Part shown: piece after piece, positions 55,304 to 63,911 of the stretch | How positions within the stretch are numbered: position 1 is the stretch's first letter | Layout: each line of letters starts with the position of its first letter | NCBI GenBank assembly: GCA_015709615.1 | Contig: CP054179.1 | Coordinates: 1,674,001-1,738,000, forward strand | Length of the DNA: 64,000 bases | DNA from: Gammaproteobacteria bacterium | Lineage (GTDB): Bacteria > Pseudomonadota > Gammaproteobacteria > Burkholderiales > Nitrosomonadaceae | Reading direction: 5' to 3' | Position numbers and translations under genes: made by a program | The notes under the pieces: model-generated | What the model was told of the DNA's origin: nothing | Databases searched by the model: none | What the model saw: the letters and a program-made list of their open reading frames with translations, nothing else

Positions 55304-55687
55304 CTATTTGCTAGACTGGATACGCGTGACTATATAGTCACTGCCTGATTGAATGAATGTAAAGGTCACAACATTATCCACCTTGATTTCTTGCAATAAT
55401 GCTCTATCCTTAATCTTGAAATTCATGGTCATAGACGGCCATTTGAGGGATGCAATCGGGCCATGGGCTAGCTTCACGATGCCTTGGTTCATATCAATCG
55501 CTTTGACAGTTGCTATACCCTCATGAGAGACGACCATTTCTTCCTGTGCTGCGATTGCTATATCGGCAAGTTGCATGGCCAACACTCCAGACAATATTAT
55601 TAGCACGAACATACTGCAAATATTGGCAAAAACATTACTAATGTTTCTTTTCAAGATTATCACTCCGATATAAATATAGTTTTGCAC
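55304..55687 (-). CDS. Second periplasmic CusF-family metal chaperone
   Basis: 127 residues from GTG 55687; a TTG at 55654 with GAGTGAT upstream is an alternative start. N-terminal membrane or signal segment, then a CusF domain with H, W, M, M in LAHGPIASLKWPSMTMNF (about residues 73-90). Its core is closer to the CusF domain fused to the CusB-type adaptor (both have AHGPIASL-W) than to the free CusF at 38996. It precedes the HupE-like and DUF6488-like genes on the same strand. Confidence 0.82.
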   Translation of the reverse strand: MQNYIYIGVIILKRNISNVFANICSMFVLIILSGVLAMQLADIAIAAQEEMVVSHEGIATVKAIDMNQGIVKLAHGPIASLKWPSMTMNFKIKDRALLQEIKVDNVVTFTFIQSGSDYIVTRIQSSK

Positions 55688-56016
55688 ACATATTAGTAAG
55701 CAATAATCTGCTTAACATTCGATTTGAACAATCTTTGCAGGTTCAATTCCCCACTCCTTGGAACAGAGAAGCTAGTTGAAACTAGTACATTGAAGTGCGT
55801 AGTTTATACCGCTGCTGCAAGCAGCGGAGTGCTTTATTAAGAATTTGTTTAACTTAAAAATTAGTAGCGTTCAAGATGATATAGTTATTTAATGTACACA
55901 TTTACATTAACTTATCAAATTGAGTGTTTTTTAAGTTAAGTCTAAACAGGTTTATTACAACCTTGACAGAATTCCAATAAGGACTAGAAACCACGATAAC
56001 GTTTAGCACTTGGTGT
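55688..56016. other. Intergenic region with one strong hairpin
   Basis: 329 bp, AT-rich, no credible gene. CCGCTGCT-GCA-AGCAGCGG (55809-55827) is a perfect 8-bp stem with a 3-nt loop, but without a clean T-run on either side, so a processing or attenuation structure is as likely as a terminator. Confidence 0.45.
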
Positions 56017-56244
56017 TCAAGAATCTGTACAGCAAGAAGAATTGCTACCGGACAGTTGAATCGGTGGACATGGTGCATCGCCATAAGAGCAGTAAACACA
56101 GCAGTCTCCAGCTTTAGGCTTCAATAAATGGTGACAAGATTCACATTCATAAAAAAATTGACAGGCATTGGTCGGCATCGTCTCCAATTTTTGAGTTCCA
56201 CAATTCGGGCAAGTAATAGTCGATTGCAACTGTATCGTTTTCAT
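56017..56244 (-). CDS. Small zinc-ribbon protein with GDCCVYCSYGD motif
   Basis: 75 residues with CPNCG near residue 12, CESC near 35, then GDCCVYCSYGDAPCPPIQ (about 47-64) and a final CC. This short GDCCVxCSYG protein type is common beside metal transporters and MerR genes; function is unknown, metal binding is likely from the cysteine content. Located 100 bp downstream of the CDF transporter on the same strand. Confidence 0.72.
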   Translation of the reverse strand: MKTIQLQSTITCPNCGTQKLETMPTNACQFFYECESCHHLLKPKAGDCCVYCSYGDAPCPPIQLSGSNSSCCTDS

Positions 56245-56344
56245 TTATGCATATTTATCACGTAATTATTAAGTTTACAAAACCTTCGGAGCTCTCAAAT
56301 AATTATTTATTATGATGATAAAACAAAAGTTACTCATTTCTACT

Positions 56345-57265
56345 TTAAACCACTTCTGCCGGTGCTTGCTTACAGGGATGGGATGTATCTCCGCGCTCAA
56401 ATTGGACGGTGGTATGCTGAATTCCAAACAGCTCACGCAATTCATTATTGATGTGAACCAATAGCAAATCATCAATGACCGCATCTGGCTTGACTAGATG
56501 CACGGTTAGTGCAATTTCCGTCGTGCTCATTGCCCAGATATGTAGGTCGTGAACTGCTTCAATCCCTGGAAGACTAGCGAGGTAAGCTTCAACTTTGGAC
56601 GGATGGATATTTGCTGGAACAGCATCAAGAGCAAGGCTTAACGATTCACGGAGCAAGCCCCAAGTGCCAATACCAATAATTACTGCGACCACAAGGCTCA
56701 TGAATGGGTCCAACCACAACCAGTCCGTAAATTTTATGGCAATAGCTGCCAAAACGACGCCAAGAGAAACTGCTGCGTCAGCCATCATGTGCAAATATGC
56801 ACCGCGAATATTCATATCTTGCTTTTGGCCGGACATGAACAGCCATGCCGTGAACCCGTTGATGACTATGCCAACTGATGCCACCCAGATGACTGTGTCA
56901 CTTGCCACTGCCTCGGGATGGCCAAATCTGAGAATGGCTTCCCAGGCGATAGCGCCAACAGCAACAAGCAAAACTAGCGCATTAATCAATGCAGCCAAAA
57001 TAGAAGTACGGCGCAAACCGTAAGTATGCCGCTGTGTTGGTAACTTGCGCACTAAGACGCTTGCGCCCCACGCGAATAATAAACTCAAAACATCGCTGAG
57101 GTTATGGCCTGCATCTGCCAACAGCGCGAGAGAATTTGCAAATAAACCAAAAACAATTTCAACCACAACGAAACCTGCATTTAGCGCAATCCCTATTGCG
57201 AATGCGCGATGAAAGTTTTTGGGAACATGGCTATGATCATGATCGGGGGAGTGGTTATGTGCCAT
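56345..57265 (-). CDS. Cation diffusion facilitator (CzcD/ZitB-like)
   Basis: 306 residues. His-rich N-terminus (HNHSPDHDHSH), six transmembrane helices with the metal site ADAGHNLSDV in TM2 and HMMADAAVSL in TM5 (HxxxD pairs), and a cytoplasmic ferredoxin-like C-terminal domain (GIEAVHDLHIWAMS). It exports Zn2+ and related divalent ions by proton exchange. Divergent from the arsenic-type permease. Confidence 0.93.
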   Translation of the reverse strand: MAHNHSPDHDHSHVPKNFHRAFAIGIALNAGFVVVEIVFGLFANSLALLADAGHNLSDVLSLLFAWGASVLVRKLPTQRHTYGLRRTSILAALINALVLLVAVGAIAWEAILRFGHPEAVASDTVIWVASVGIVINGFTAWLFMSGQKQDMNIRGAYLHMMADAAVSLGVVLAAIAIKFTDWLWLDPFMSLVVAVIIGIGTWGLLRESLSLALDAVPANIHPSKVEAYLASLPGIEAVHDLHIWAMSTTEIALTVHLVKPDAVIDDLLLVHINNELRELFGIQHTTVQFERGDTSHPCKQAPAEVV

Positions 57266-57462
57266 ATATAGATTCTCTTTCCGACATGTGAATTTCTAAA
57301 AATAGCGGATATATTAAAATTAGATGGAACCGATCGGAGATTCGTAGACTGAACTGCAATGGTTATGTCAACATGATCAGAAACATTGAAATAAAACGCT
57401 GCGCCAAATTATGGCACAAATTGCTCACTATCCCATTACGGTATGTATTTTAAGGAAACACA

Positions 57463-58461
57463 ATGCGAAGAGAACAACTGGAAGAAAATCAGATAGGGTT
57501 ATATGCTGTGGCCTTGGCTGTCGGGATGGGGCTTGGGTTGTGGAATTCTAGCTTTGGCGCAGGCCTGGAGTATTTGATTTCCCCCGTGCTTGCAGTATTG
57601 CTTTATAGCATGTTTGCGCAAATCCCTTTTCTTCAACTACGCGAGGCGTTCGCGAATAAGCGGTTTACAGCTGCGCTATTGCTAGTTAATTTTAGCATCG
57701 TGCCCATCGTTGTTTGGTTATTGTCATTTTCTTTGCCGGAGCACTCGCCGCTGTTACTAGGGGTATATCTGGTTCTGTTAACACCTTGTATTGATTACGT
57801 TGTCGTTTTTACTCACCTTGGTCGTGGCAATGCCCGGCTTGTACTTGCTTCCACGCCTTTGTTGCTGCTTACCCAGATGCTTCTTTTGCCCGTGTATCTA
57901 TGGCTTTTCATGGGAGAACAAGCTGCACAAGTCATGAGTGCTGAGCCTTTCCTTGAGGCTTTTCTTGTATTGATTGTGTTTCCTCTAGGGCTTGCCTTAC
58001 TAACGGAGTTTTGGGCAAAGCGCCAGCGTAGCGGTGCAATCTGGCTTGAAGTCACGGCGTGGTTTCCGGTGCCATTTATGGCGGTTACATTACTTCTCGT
58101 CGTGGCATCTCAAATTGGCAGAATAGAAGAATACCTCCCTGTTGTGGAACAAGTTGTGCCAGTTTATATTGCCTTTATGGCTATCATGCCCTTTCTTTCT
58201 CGCTTGATAGCATATGCATTTCGCCTGGACACACAGGCAGGAAGAGCACTTGTTTTTAGCGCAGGGACGCGGAATTCGTTGGTGGTTCTGCCTTTAGCGC
58301 TGGCTTTGCCGGATGGTTGGATTTTGGCATCTGTTGTAATCGTGACTCAAACGCTGGTGGAACTAATCGGTGAGCTGATTTACATACGATTGGTGCCTTC
58401 GATTATCTTTCAAGAGTCTAAAAGTTTAGAAATCTCAAAAGTGCTTAGCAAAAAGAAGTAA
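57463..58461 (+). CDS. Arsenic-resistance-type permease (ACR3 / bile acid:sodium symporter fold)
   Basis: 332 residues with about ten hydrophobic helices. GVYLVLLTPCIDYVVVFTHLGRGNARLVLASTPLLLLTQMLLLPVYL matches the ACR3/BASS family, including the conserved Cys in TPCIDY, which in ACR3 is the arsenite-related cysteine. No arsR or arsC is adjacent, so arsenite is a plausible but not certain substrate. Preceded by AAGGAAA. Confidence 0.82.
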   Translation: MRREQLEENQIGLYAVALAVGMGLGLWNSSFGAGLEYLISPVLAVLLYSMFAQIPFLQLREAFANKRFTAALLLVNFSIVPIVVWLLSFSLPEHSPLLLGVYLVLLTPCIDYVVVFTHLGRGNARLVLASTPLLLLTQMLLLPVYLWLFMGEQAAQVMSAEPFLEAFLVLIVFPLGLALLTEFWAKRQRSGAIWLEVTAWFPVPFMAVTLLLVVASQIGRIEEYLPVVEQVVPVYIAFMAIMPFLSRLIAYAFRLDTQAGRALVFSAGTRNSLVVLPLALALPDGWILASVVIVTQTLVELIGELIYIRLVPSIIFQESKSLEISKVLSKKK

Positions 58462-58531
58462 TTAGGATAAACAAGTTGTGCTTCTATCCGGGAAAGACAT
58501 TCAGTTTTAAAAATATTCGGAGAATTAGCTA

Positions 58532-59144
58532 TTATCTCTTGCGGCAGTAGCAATAAACAAACTGCTGAACAGTGCCAAATGGCGTGTGGTGTGCTTCTTT
58601 TTCATGTTCGACCAGCTGAAAAGTATCTCCAAATACCGCATGTAGGGCTTCAGGTTGGTATCTCATCACGGGTAGACCACTACATTTCTCTGGCCCATCT
58701 TCGGCAAAAGTGGCAACAATCACATGGCCGCCTGGCCGAACCGAACTTAAGACACGCTCGACATAAGCATGGCGATCTGCCGGATCAGTCAAAAAATGGA
58801 ACACTGCACGGTCATGCCAAATGTCGAATCGGTTCATGGGAAACTTTGCACGGGTAATATCGCCTTCTATCCAGTGAACAATATTCGCATGTTTCCCCAA
58901 ACGCTGCCTTGCAACAGCAAGCGCAGTCGATGACAGATCAAATACTGTCAAATCAGTATAGCCTTCTGCCACAAGGTCATCTACTAGTCTGGAAGTCCCC
59001 CCTCCCACATCAATAATGGCCGCATCTTTACCGAGTCTTGTATTATGGATTAATCGCAGAGACTGGTCAGCGTGTTCCTGAAACCAACTAACTGAGTCAG
59101 ATGCCTTAGTGGTATACCTGTTCCCAATGCCGCTTATTATCCAT
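58532..59144 (-). pseudogene. SAM-dependent methyltransferase with 5' frameshift
   Basis: A reading frame from 59008 gives the core of a class I methyltransferase (GGGTSRLVDDLVAEG, FDLSSTALAVARQRLG, VRPGGHVIVATF). The expected N-terminus is encoded upstream but in two frames: ATG at 59144 gives MDNKRHWEQVY, and after a shift near 59112-59120 the frame TTKASDSVSWFQEHADQSLRL leads into the core. The gene therefore seems frameshifted near codon 11; a shortened protein from 59008 would lack part of motif I. A sequencing error is the alternative. It lies 12 bp after the DsrE-like gene. Confidence 0.7.
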
Positions 59145-59156
59145 GGGGTAATTTCT

Positions 59157-59477
59157 CTAAAAGCACAATACCTTATCTGAATCGTGAATCAGCGTATATA
59201 AATCCTGCATCGTGGATATCGAACAGATTCCTAACTCTTCAGACTCACGAAGCTTAAGACAGGTTCCGCAAGCTAAAATTGCACCGCCTATATCCGAAAA
59301 ACTGTGAATCTGGCCGGTAATATCAAACTTGTCCCTATCAAGAGATTCTACCTCCACACCTTTTCCGAGTAAAAACACTGAAACAGTATCCCCCTGCTTG
59401 CGGGAGAAAATTCCAAGTCGGAAGGCGTTCCATACAGTTTCTGAGTCATTCGAATAAATGATAATTCCGAGTTTCAT
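59157..59477 (-). CDS. DsrE/DsrF-like family protein
   Basis: 106 residues. Opens MKLGIIIYSNDSETVWNAFRLG, with the DsrE-type cysteine region GAILACGTCLKLRESE. Members of this family carry or bind sulfur on a cysteine, though many small ones are uncharacterised. It is transcribed toward the frameshifted methyltransferase; its Cys pair and nearness to the CS2/COS-hydrolase-like gene make a sulfur role conceivable, an inference. Confidence 0.78.
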   Translation of the reverse strand: MKLGIIIYSNDSETVWNAFRLGIFSRKQGDTVSVFLLGKGVEVESLDRDKFDITGQIHSFSDIGGAILACGTCLKLRESEELGICSISTMQDLYTLIHDSDKVLCF

Positions 59478-59844
59478 TTAATTTCCTTCAATTCCATTAG
59501 TTGTTCGTTAGCCTCGATAAGAAGCTAACTGTATGCAGTATAGAATTCTTGTGTAGAAATTTGTTAAATTTTTAGATTGGAATCGTGCTAATCGGATTAG
59601 GGTTAGCGTGCCAATTTCTCGTAATTCGGTATGGGTACTAATACTCCGCATCGGCAGCACTTAGATTTGTAATGATTAATGGGATGGATCTGCTGTAAAA
59701 CGTTGCTTCTGCTTCTATTGCAGTCTTGACGCATTGTGACTTTCTAATAATTTGACCCAGTACACTACGGTTTAGGTTGAGCAAAGCTAATACTTAGCGG
59801 GCTGTCCGAATTTGCGTGGCCACTTCGAGATTGATATGATGGCT
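59478..59844. other. Intergenic region without a recognised gene
   Basis: 367 bp between the DsrE-like gene and the sigma-54 activator's end. I see no long frame, repeat or hairpin of note on either strand. Confidence 0.4.
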
Positions 59845-61407
59845 TCAATCAAAAATACGGAATTCTGCCAAGTTTATTTCGTATTTTTTTAGTTTGGCGT
59901 AAACAGCACGTGAAGTAATTCCCATGTTCTCAGAAACTCTTTTTATATTTCCATGATGCTGTTTCAAAGCTGTCTCAAGGAACGATTGCTCTATTTTGGC
60001 AAGAGTATGTTCTTTTACGCTTTTCCATTCAACAACACTTTTGGTTTTAGCTGGAAGCTCTAAATCCAGTTCGGTCATTTCTTTGCCACTGGCAAACAGG
60101 ATACTGCGCTCAAGAATGTTTTCCAGCTCGCGGACGTTACCTGGCCAATGGTAGGCGCGGATTTTCCGCATGACTTCACGGCTTACTGATTCAACCTCTT
60201 TGTTATAACGCTTGTTCAATCGCTGAATGATCAATTGCACCAGGTAAGGTAAATCTTCCGACCGTTCGACCAAAGGAGGGATGTTTAAGCGGACTACGTT
60301 GATGCGATAGTACAGGTCATTGCGAAACAAATCCTCTTTTACGAGACTCTCCAGATTTTGATTCGTTGCAGAGATGATCCTTACATCAATCGCCAATGTT
60401 TGTTTGCCGCCAACTCTTTCCAGTTCCCCTTCCTGGATTACACGAAGCAATCGAGTTTGTGCTGCTGGCGACAATGAGTCGATTTCATCCAAAAACAGAG
60501 TACCGCCTTCGGCTCGCTCAAAGTAGCCTTGGTGTACTTCTATGGCTCCGGTAAAAGCACCTTTTTCATGCCCAAACAAGGCACTTTCAATCAGACTTTC
60601 CGGGATTGCACCGCAGTTAATAGCGATGAACGGTTTATGATAACGCTCGCTCATCGCATGTATGGCACGTGCTATCAACTCTTTACCCACACCTGTTTGC
60701 CCCTGGATTAGCACTGTTGCCACTGTAGGCGCAACAACCTCGATCGATTGCAGTATTTTCTGCATCACTGGTGATTTTGCTATGATTGCAGGAGATTGAT
60801 GTTTCTTTGATGCTTGCCTGCTTTGTTTATGCCAAAGCCGTTGCATGCTTGTTTCAATTCGGCACTGTAATTCATTGATATCATTAATCTCCTTAACCGG
60901 TGTCGTGTCAGTATATTCCATTCCGGCGTGCCCTTTTGCTGCATGCGGATTGGTATAAATACATACATCACATTGGCCATCCTGACGGGCTATGCTTTTT
61001 TTGATTTCAACCTTGGCATAACCGAAGTTTCTGGCTGCGATCCCCCCGAATACGCTGGAAGTCATCCGGCATAATTCAGGGAAGCTGGTGACTTGCTCGC
61101 CGAAAGGACAACGTGAATTGGTAACCGTTATGCAGTCCGGATTACTGGAAACAAGTGAAAATTTACCGCCGATATTGTTTTTGATGCCGAGTATGAGTTC
61201 GGTATAGCTTTCACTATCGAGCTGCTCACTTTTATTGGTATTCTCCCGGTAAGTTTCTTCAAAAAAGCATCCGGCGGTTTTGGCGATATGTTCAATCAAC
61301 TGCTCGCAATGCTTTTGCCCCTGTTGTTCACTGGCATGCATCAGCTCAAGAATAAAGGTTTGCAGAAAAAAAACCGGTGTTAATTCAGCAAGAGGATTCT
61401 TGTTCAT
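59845..61407 (-). CDS. Sigma-54-dependent activator with cysteine-rich N-terminal sensor
   Basis: 520 residues. The N-terminal sensor (about 1-170) has a cysteine pattern, CITVTNSRCPFGEQV, PELCRMTSSVFGG and GQCDVCIY, resembling the MetOD1 or V4R-type ligand domains. The AAA+ domain (about 205-435) has GQTGVGKELIARA (Walker A), GHEKGAFTGA (sigma-54 contact loop) and GGTLFLDEIDSL (Walker B). A Fis-type helix-turn-helix ends it (GNIKRVSENMGITSRAVYAKLKKY). It should activate a -24/-12 promoter; a perfect one lies 116 bp upstream, pointing to the CS2/COS-hydrolase-like gene. The cysteines suggest metal, Fe-S or thiol-reactive ligand sensing. Confidence 0.93.
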   Translation of the reverse strand: MNKNPLAELTPVFFLQTFILELMHASEQQGQKHCEQLIEHIAKTAGCFFEETYRENTNKSEQLDSESYTELILGIKNNIGGKFSLVSSNPDCITVTNSRCPFGEQVTSFPELCRMTSSVFGGIAARNFGYAKVEIKKSIARQDGQCDVCIYTNPHAAKGHAGMEYTDTTPVKEINDINELQCRIETSMQRLWHKQSRQASKKHQSPAIIAKSPVMQKILQSIEVVAPTVATVLIQGQTGVGKELIARAIHAMSERYHKPFIAINCGAIPESLIESALFGHEKGAFTGAIEVHQGYFERAEGGTLFLDEIDSLSPAAQTRLLRVIQEGELERVGGKQTLAIDVRIISATNQNLESLVKEDLFRNDLYYRINVVRLNIPPLVERSEDLPYLVQLIIQRLNKRYNKEVESVSREVMRKIRAYHWPGNVRELENILERSILFASGKEMTELDLELPAKTKSVVEWKSVKEHTLAKIEQSFLETALKQHHGNIKRVSENMGITSRAVYAKLKKYEINLAEFRIFD

Positions 61408-61424
61408 AGTTTATGGATGATTTG

Positions 61425-61469
61425 TGAAGTGAAACTTCATCAATTGAAGCACAGCTACACTAATGTAGC
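61425..61469. promoter_or_regulatory. Inverted repeats, candidate upstream activator sites
   Basis: TGAAGT-GAA-ACTTCA (61425-61439) and GCTACA-CTAA-TGTAGC (61454-61469) are perfect inverted repeats between the activator start and the sigma-54 promoter, about 55-100 bp upstream of the -24 element. One or both may bind the adjacent activator. Confidence 0.5.
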
Positions 61470-61522
61470 AACAGCTCATAAATAACCTATTGTAATTAAT
61501 AATAAAAATTATTGATCCTCAG

Positions 61523-61538
61523 TGGCATGGTATTTGCA
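61523..61538 (+). promoter_or_regulatory. Sigma-54 (-24/-12) promoter
   Basis: TGGCATGGTATTTGCA: GG at 61524-61525 and GC at 61536-61537 are exactly 10 bp apart, and both flanks match the consensus TGGCAC-N5-TTGCA with one change. It points to the CS2/COS-hydrolase-like gene, with transcription expected near 61550, giving a leader of about 265 nt that contains the inverted-repeat element. Confidence 0.87.
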
Positions 61539-61577
61539 TGTAATTTTATTGCATCTAACAATTACCAGGTGTGCGGG

Positions 61578-61724
61578 TTAACAGGCCGTTGAAAAACTTT
61601 TTCGAGGCTGCCGATACAAGGCAAGAACAGGTGAATCGCAGTTTATGCTTAATCAATGAGCGTTTTGAACCCATTTTTTTAAAATCGTAACGGCAACACA
61701 GATAGTTTTTCAACGGCCTGTTAA
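61578..61724. repeat. Small inverted-repeat (MITE-like) element, copy B
   Basis: 147 bp ended by perfect 21-bp inverted repeats (left begins TTAACAGGCCGTTGAAAAAC). No coding capacity. TTAA is present at both ends and could be a target duplication. Related in its interior to 3532-3672. It sits in the transcribed leader between the sigma-54 promoter and the hydrolase-like gene, where it could fold into a long hairpin. Confidence 0.8.
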
Positions 61725-61816
61725 ATATCCATTATGAATCCCTTTAGGGTCTATCGAAAAGATAGATCACTTAAAGTAATTTTAAAATTGCAACCTATTA
61801 CCGAGGAGACTTAACA

Positions 61817-62470
61817 TTGAAAACTCTCAAAGATGAACTAAACACACGCGTTGCCGCATATGACCACTGGGCACAGCGTCGCCGCCATGGGCCGGCTGGA
61901 CATAACAACCTGAGATTATGGGTACTTGCCTGCATGGACGAACGTCTGCCGGTAGATGAAGCGCTCGGCATTCACGTAGACACACCGGCCGGACATGGCG
62001 ATGCGCACTGTTTCCGCAATGCCGGTGGAATTGTCACCGATGATGCAATCCGTTCAGCGATGCTGACTTGTAATTTCTTTGGTACTAGGGAAATCGTCAT
62101 CGTGCAACATACGCAGTGCGGCATGCTGTCGGCGAATGCAGCCGATTTGGAACAGGCTTTTCGCGACAAGGGGATCGATCCGGACAATATCGCGCTGGAC
62201 CCGACCCTGCCGGAGCAGAAGCTGGAGAAAGGTGCGTTCGCCAAGTGGATCGGAATGATGGATGACGTGGACGAAACCTGCTTGAAGACCATCGAGACAT
62301 TCAAAAATCATCCTCTCATTCCCAAGGACGTAGCCATCAGCGGCTGGATCTGGGAGGTCGAGACGCGCCGGCTGAGAGCGCCAACCCGAGACCCTGAAAA
62401 ACGGGCCAGAACCGATGTCACCTCCGCTCAATTCGGTGTCAAAGTGAAGCAACCACCTCGTTGGAGCTAA
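61817..62470 (+). CDS. Beta-carbonic-anhydrase-fold protein, probable CS2/COS hydrolase
   Basis: 217 residues, TTG start with strong GAGGAG 9 bp upstream. Zinc ligands are expected at Cys of ACMDER (about 34-39), His and Cys of HTQCGM (about 95-100); Asp and Arg of CMDER form the usual dyad. Motifs RLWVLACMDER, FRNAGGIVTDDAIRSA, NFFGTREI and NHPLIPKDV, with GWIWEVETRRLR, match my memory of the Acidianus CS2 hydrolase and the related COS hydrolases better than housekeeping beta-CAs. Predicted reaction: CS2 or COS to CO2 plus H2S. CO2 hydration cannot be excluded. Regulated by the sigma-54 promoter. Confidence 0.85.
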   Translation: MKTLKDELNTRVAAYDHWAQRRRHGPAGHNNLRLWVLACMDERLPVDEALGIHVDTPAGHGDAHCFRNAGGIVTDDAIRSAMLTCNFFGTREIVIVQHTQCGMLSANAADLEQAFRDKGIDPDNIALDPTLPEQKLEKGAFAKWIGMMDDVDETCLKTIETFKNHPLIPKDVAISGWIWEVETRRLRAPTRDPEKRARTDVTSAQFGVKVKQPPRWS

Positions 62471-62569
62471 GTTCAAGAGAAAAACCTGGAAACGTGATCA
62501 CTTGTTGTGCCAAGTGGTCGCGTCATAACATTTCTGAGAAATGCCTTGATTAATGGATAGGGATTCTAA

Positions 62570-62836
62570 ATGCCAACTTATGATTACTTGTGCACACAGT
62601 GCAAACTACAATTCGAGACACGCCATTCAATCAATGCGACCAATCCAGATTGCCCGGTATGCGGGAGTACGACAGAAAAGGTTATTCTTTCTGCTCCTGC
62701 GGCGCATGGCAACATGGCGCGTGGCCGTGATCTGGCAATACGTTCACTTCAACCAAAAACCGATCCGGTAAATCACCTACACGTGCCTGGGTGCGGATGT
62801 AGTCGTCATAAGCATTTAGGATATGTTAAGAAATAA
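62570..62836 (+). CDS. FmdB-family zinc-ribbon protein
   Basis: 88 residues. The FmdB/CxxC_CXXC_SSSS ribbon is clear: MPTYDYLCTQCKLQFET with a second knuckle CPVCGS about 23 residues later, then a third cluster GCGCSRHKH near the C-terminus. FmdB proteins are putative regulators next to amidase-type genes. It lies 99 bp after the hydrolase-like gene and may be cotranscribed. Confidence 0.85.
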   Translation: MPTYDYLCTQCKLQFETRHSINATNPDCPVCGSTTEKVILSAPAAHGNMARGRDLAIRSLQPKTDPVNHLHVPGCGCSRHKHLGYVKK

Positions 62837-63257
62837 CCACTACTGTCTCGTTAACTTTCACAGTAGAGTCAACTGAATATCAGACGCGTGATTATGGAAT
62901 GGCGGATCATCTCGCAATGTGACCTGACGCCCCAACGGTTTAATCATCGGGGTTTTCTATACACTTTGTTCGCCGAATTTTCGAGCTCAATGGTTAATCC
63001 ATCACGCTATAAAGCGATCAGAAATTCACAAAATTTGTGTTTAATCGACAACAAATAGCGTTAATTCTGGATCTTTTTTAAAGGATAAAAAGGTTATTAA
63101 TGCAGTGTCATTTTGATGTCAATGGACACACTACTCCAATTTGAATCATTTGCAGTATGGCATGACGAGCTGTAATAGAGGTCTTTCATGTTGTAATGGA
63201 ATGGATGTTCGCTATTTTTACGATATCGAAGTGCCAAAGTTGTTGTAAGCATAACCA
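62837..63257. other. Intergenic region with no gene recognised
   Basis: 421 bp. A weak CCCC...GGGGTTTTC stem-loop (about 62931-62956) may end the hydrolase-FmdB transcript. The rest is AT-rich and contains nothing I can name. Confidence 0.4.
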
Positions 63258-63557
63258 CTAGCGTAATCGATTGAAATTTTCAGGCCATTTTCTGGATGTA
63301 TGCATGACAGCTAATATGCGAATATCTCTGTCGGTTATTTGATAGGCAAGAATGTATGGAAGATCGCTCATCACTATTTCACGCGTACCAAACACACGGC
63401 CTGGGCGACCAATTTCGGGGTGGAGTGATAGATTATTGGCAGTAGCTTTTATTCTAATTAAAACATTATAAGCAGCATTGGCGTTCTCTTGTGCAATATA
63501 ATCGCCAATTGATTTTAAATCTTCTAGTGCTTCATCGAGCCATACAACAGCGCTCAT
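63258..63557 (-). CDS. RelE/ParE-family toxin
   Basis: 99 residues with the ParE-type pattern: VVWLDEALEDLKSIGDYIAQEN, then GRPGRVFGTREIVMSDLPYILAYQI and RILAVMHTSRKWP at the C-terminus. It probably inhibits gyrase (ParE) or cuts mRNA (RelE); the subclass cannot be decided. It overlaps the antitoxin gene by 4 bp. Confidence 0.9.
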   Translation of the reverse strand: MSAVVWLDEALEDLKSIGDYIAQENANAAYNVLIRIKATANNLSLHPEIGRPGRVFGTREIVMSDLPYILAYQITDRDIRILAVMHTSRKWPENFNRLR

Positions 63558-63802
63558 GCTTTGAATTTATCTATCATGGCATCAACATCATCGCTTGAAT
63601 GAAATTTTGCATTTTTCCCTGAAGCAATATCCAGACGTTCTTGAATTTTTTTTGTTTGCCAATCGTAAATTTCCAGATAGTGATCAATAGCCTGATTAAC
63701 TAACCAGTTTCTGGAACGATCCAGACTGTGCGCAATTGCATCCAGCTTTTCTTGTTTTTCTGGTGCCACTGATACACTCATGCGTCCTGTTTCGCTTGCC
63801 AT
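63554..63802 (-). CDS. Ribbon-helix-helix antitoxin (ParD/CopG-like)
   Basis: 82 residues. The N-terminal ribbon-helix-helix MSVSVAPEKQEKLDAIAHSLDRSRNWLVNQAIDHYL binds DNA and represses the operon; the C-terminal half (residues 50-82) should wrap the toxin. Together with the toxin it forms a type II module that stabilises the island. Confidence 0.9.
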   Translation of the reverse strand: MASETGRMSVSVAPEKQEKLDAIAHSLDRSRNWLVNQAIDHYLEIYDWQTKKIQERLDIASGKNAKFHSSDDVDAMIDKFKA

Positions 63803-63911
63803 TTCTTATTCCTTAATCAGAAGTAATCATGTTTAATCTTGGCATAGATAAGTATGATTTGCAAATTGAAACAGCAAACAGATATTGAAACAATCATTGC
63901 TAAGAAATGAC

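Noticed and set aside
55902..56099. 65-codon minus-strand frame
   Set aside because: Overlaps the GDCCVYCSYGD gene in another frame and has no domain support.
59478..59844. Possible IS remnant
   Set aside because: A few short phrases look transposase-like but no inverted ends or conserved protein motif could be found.
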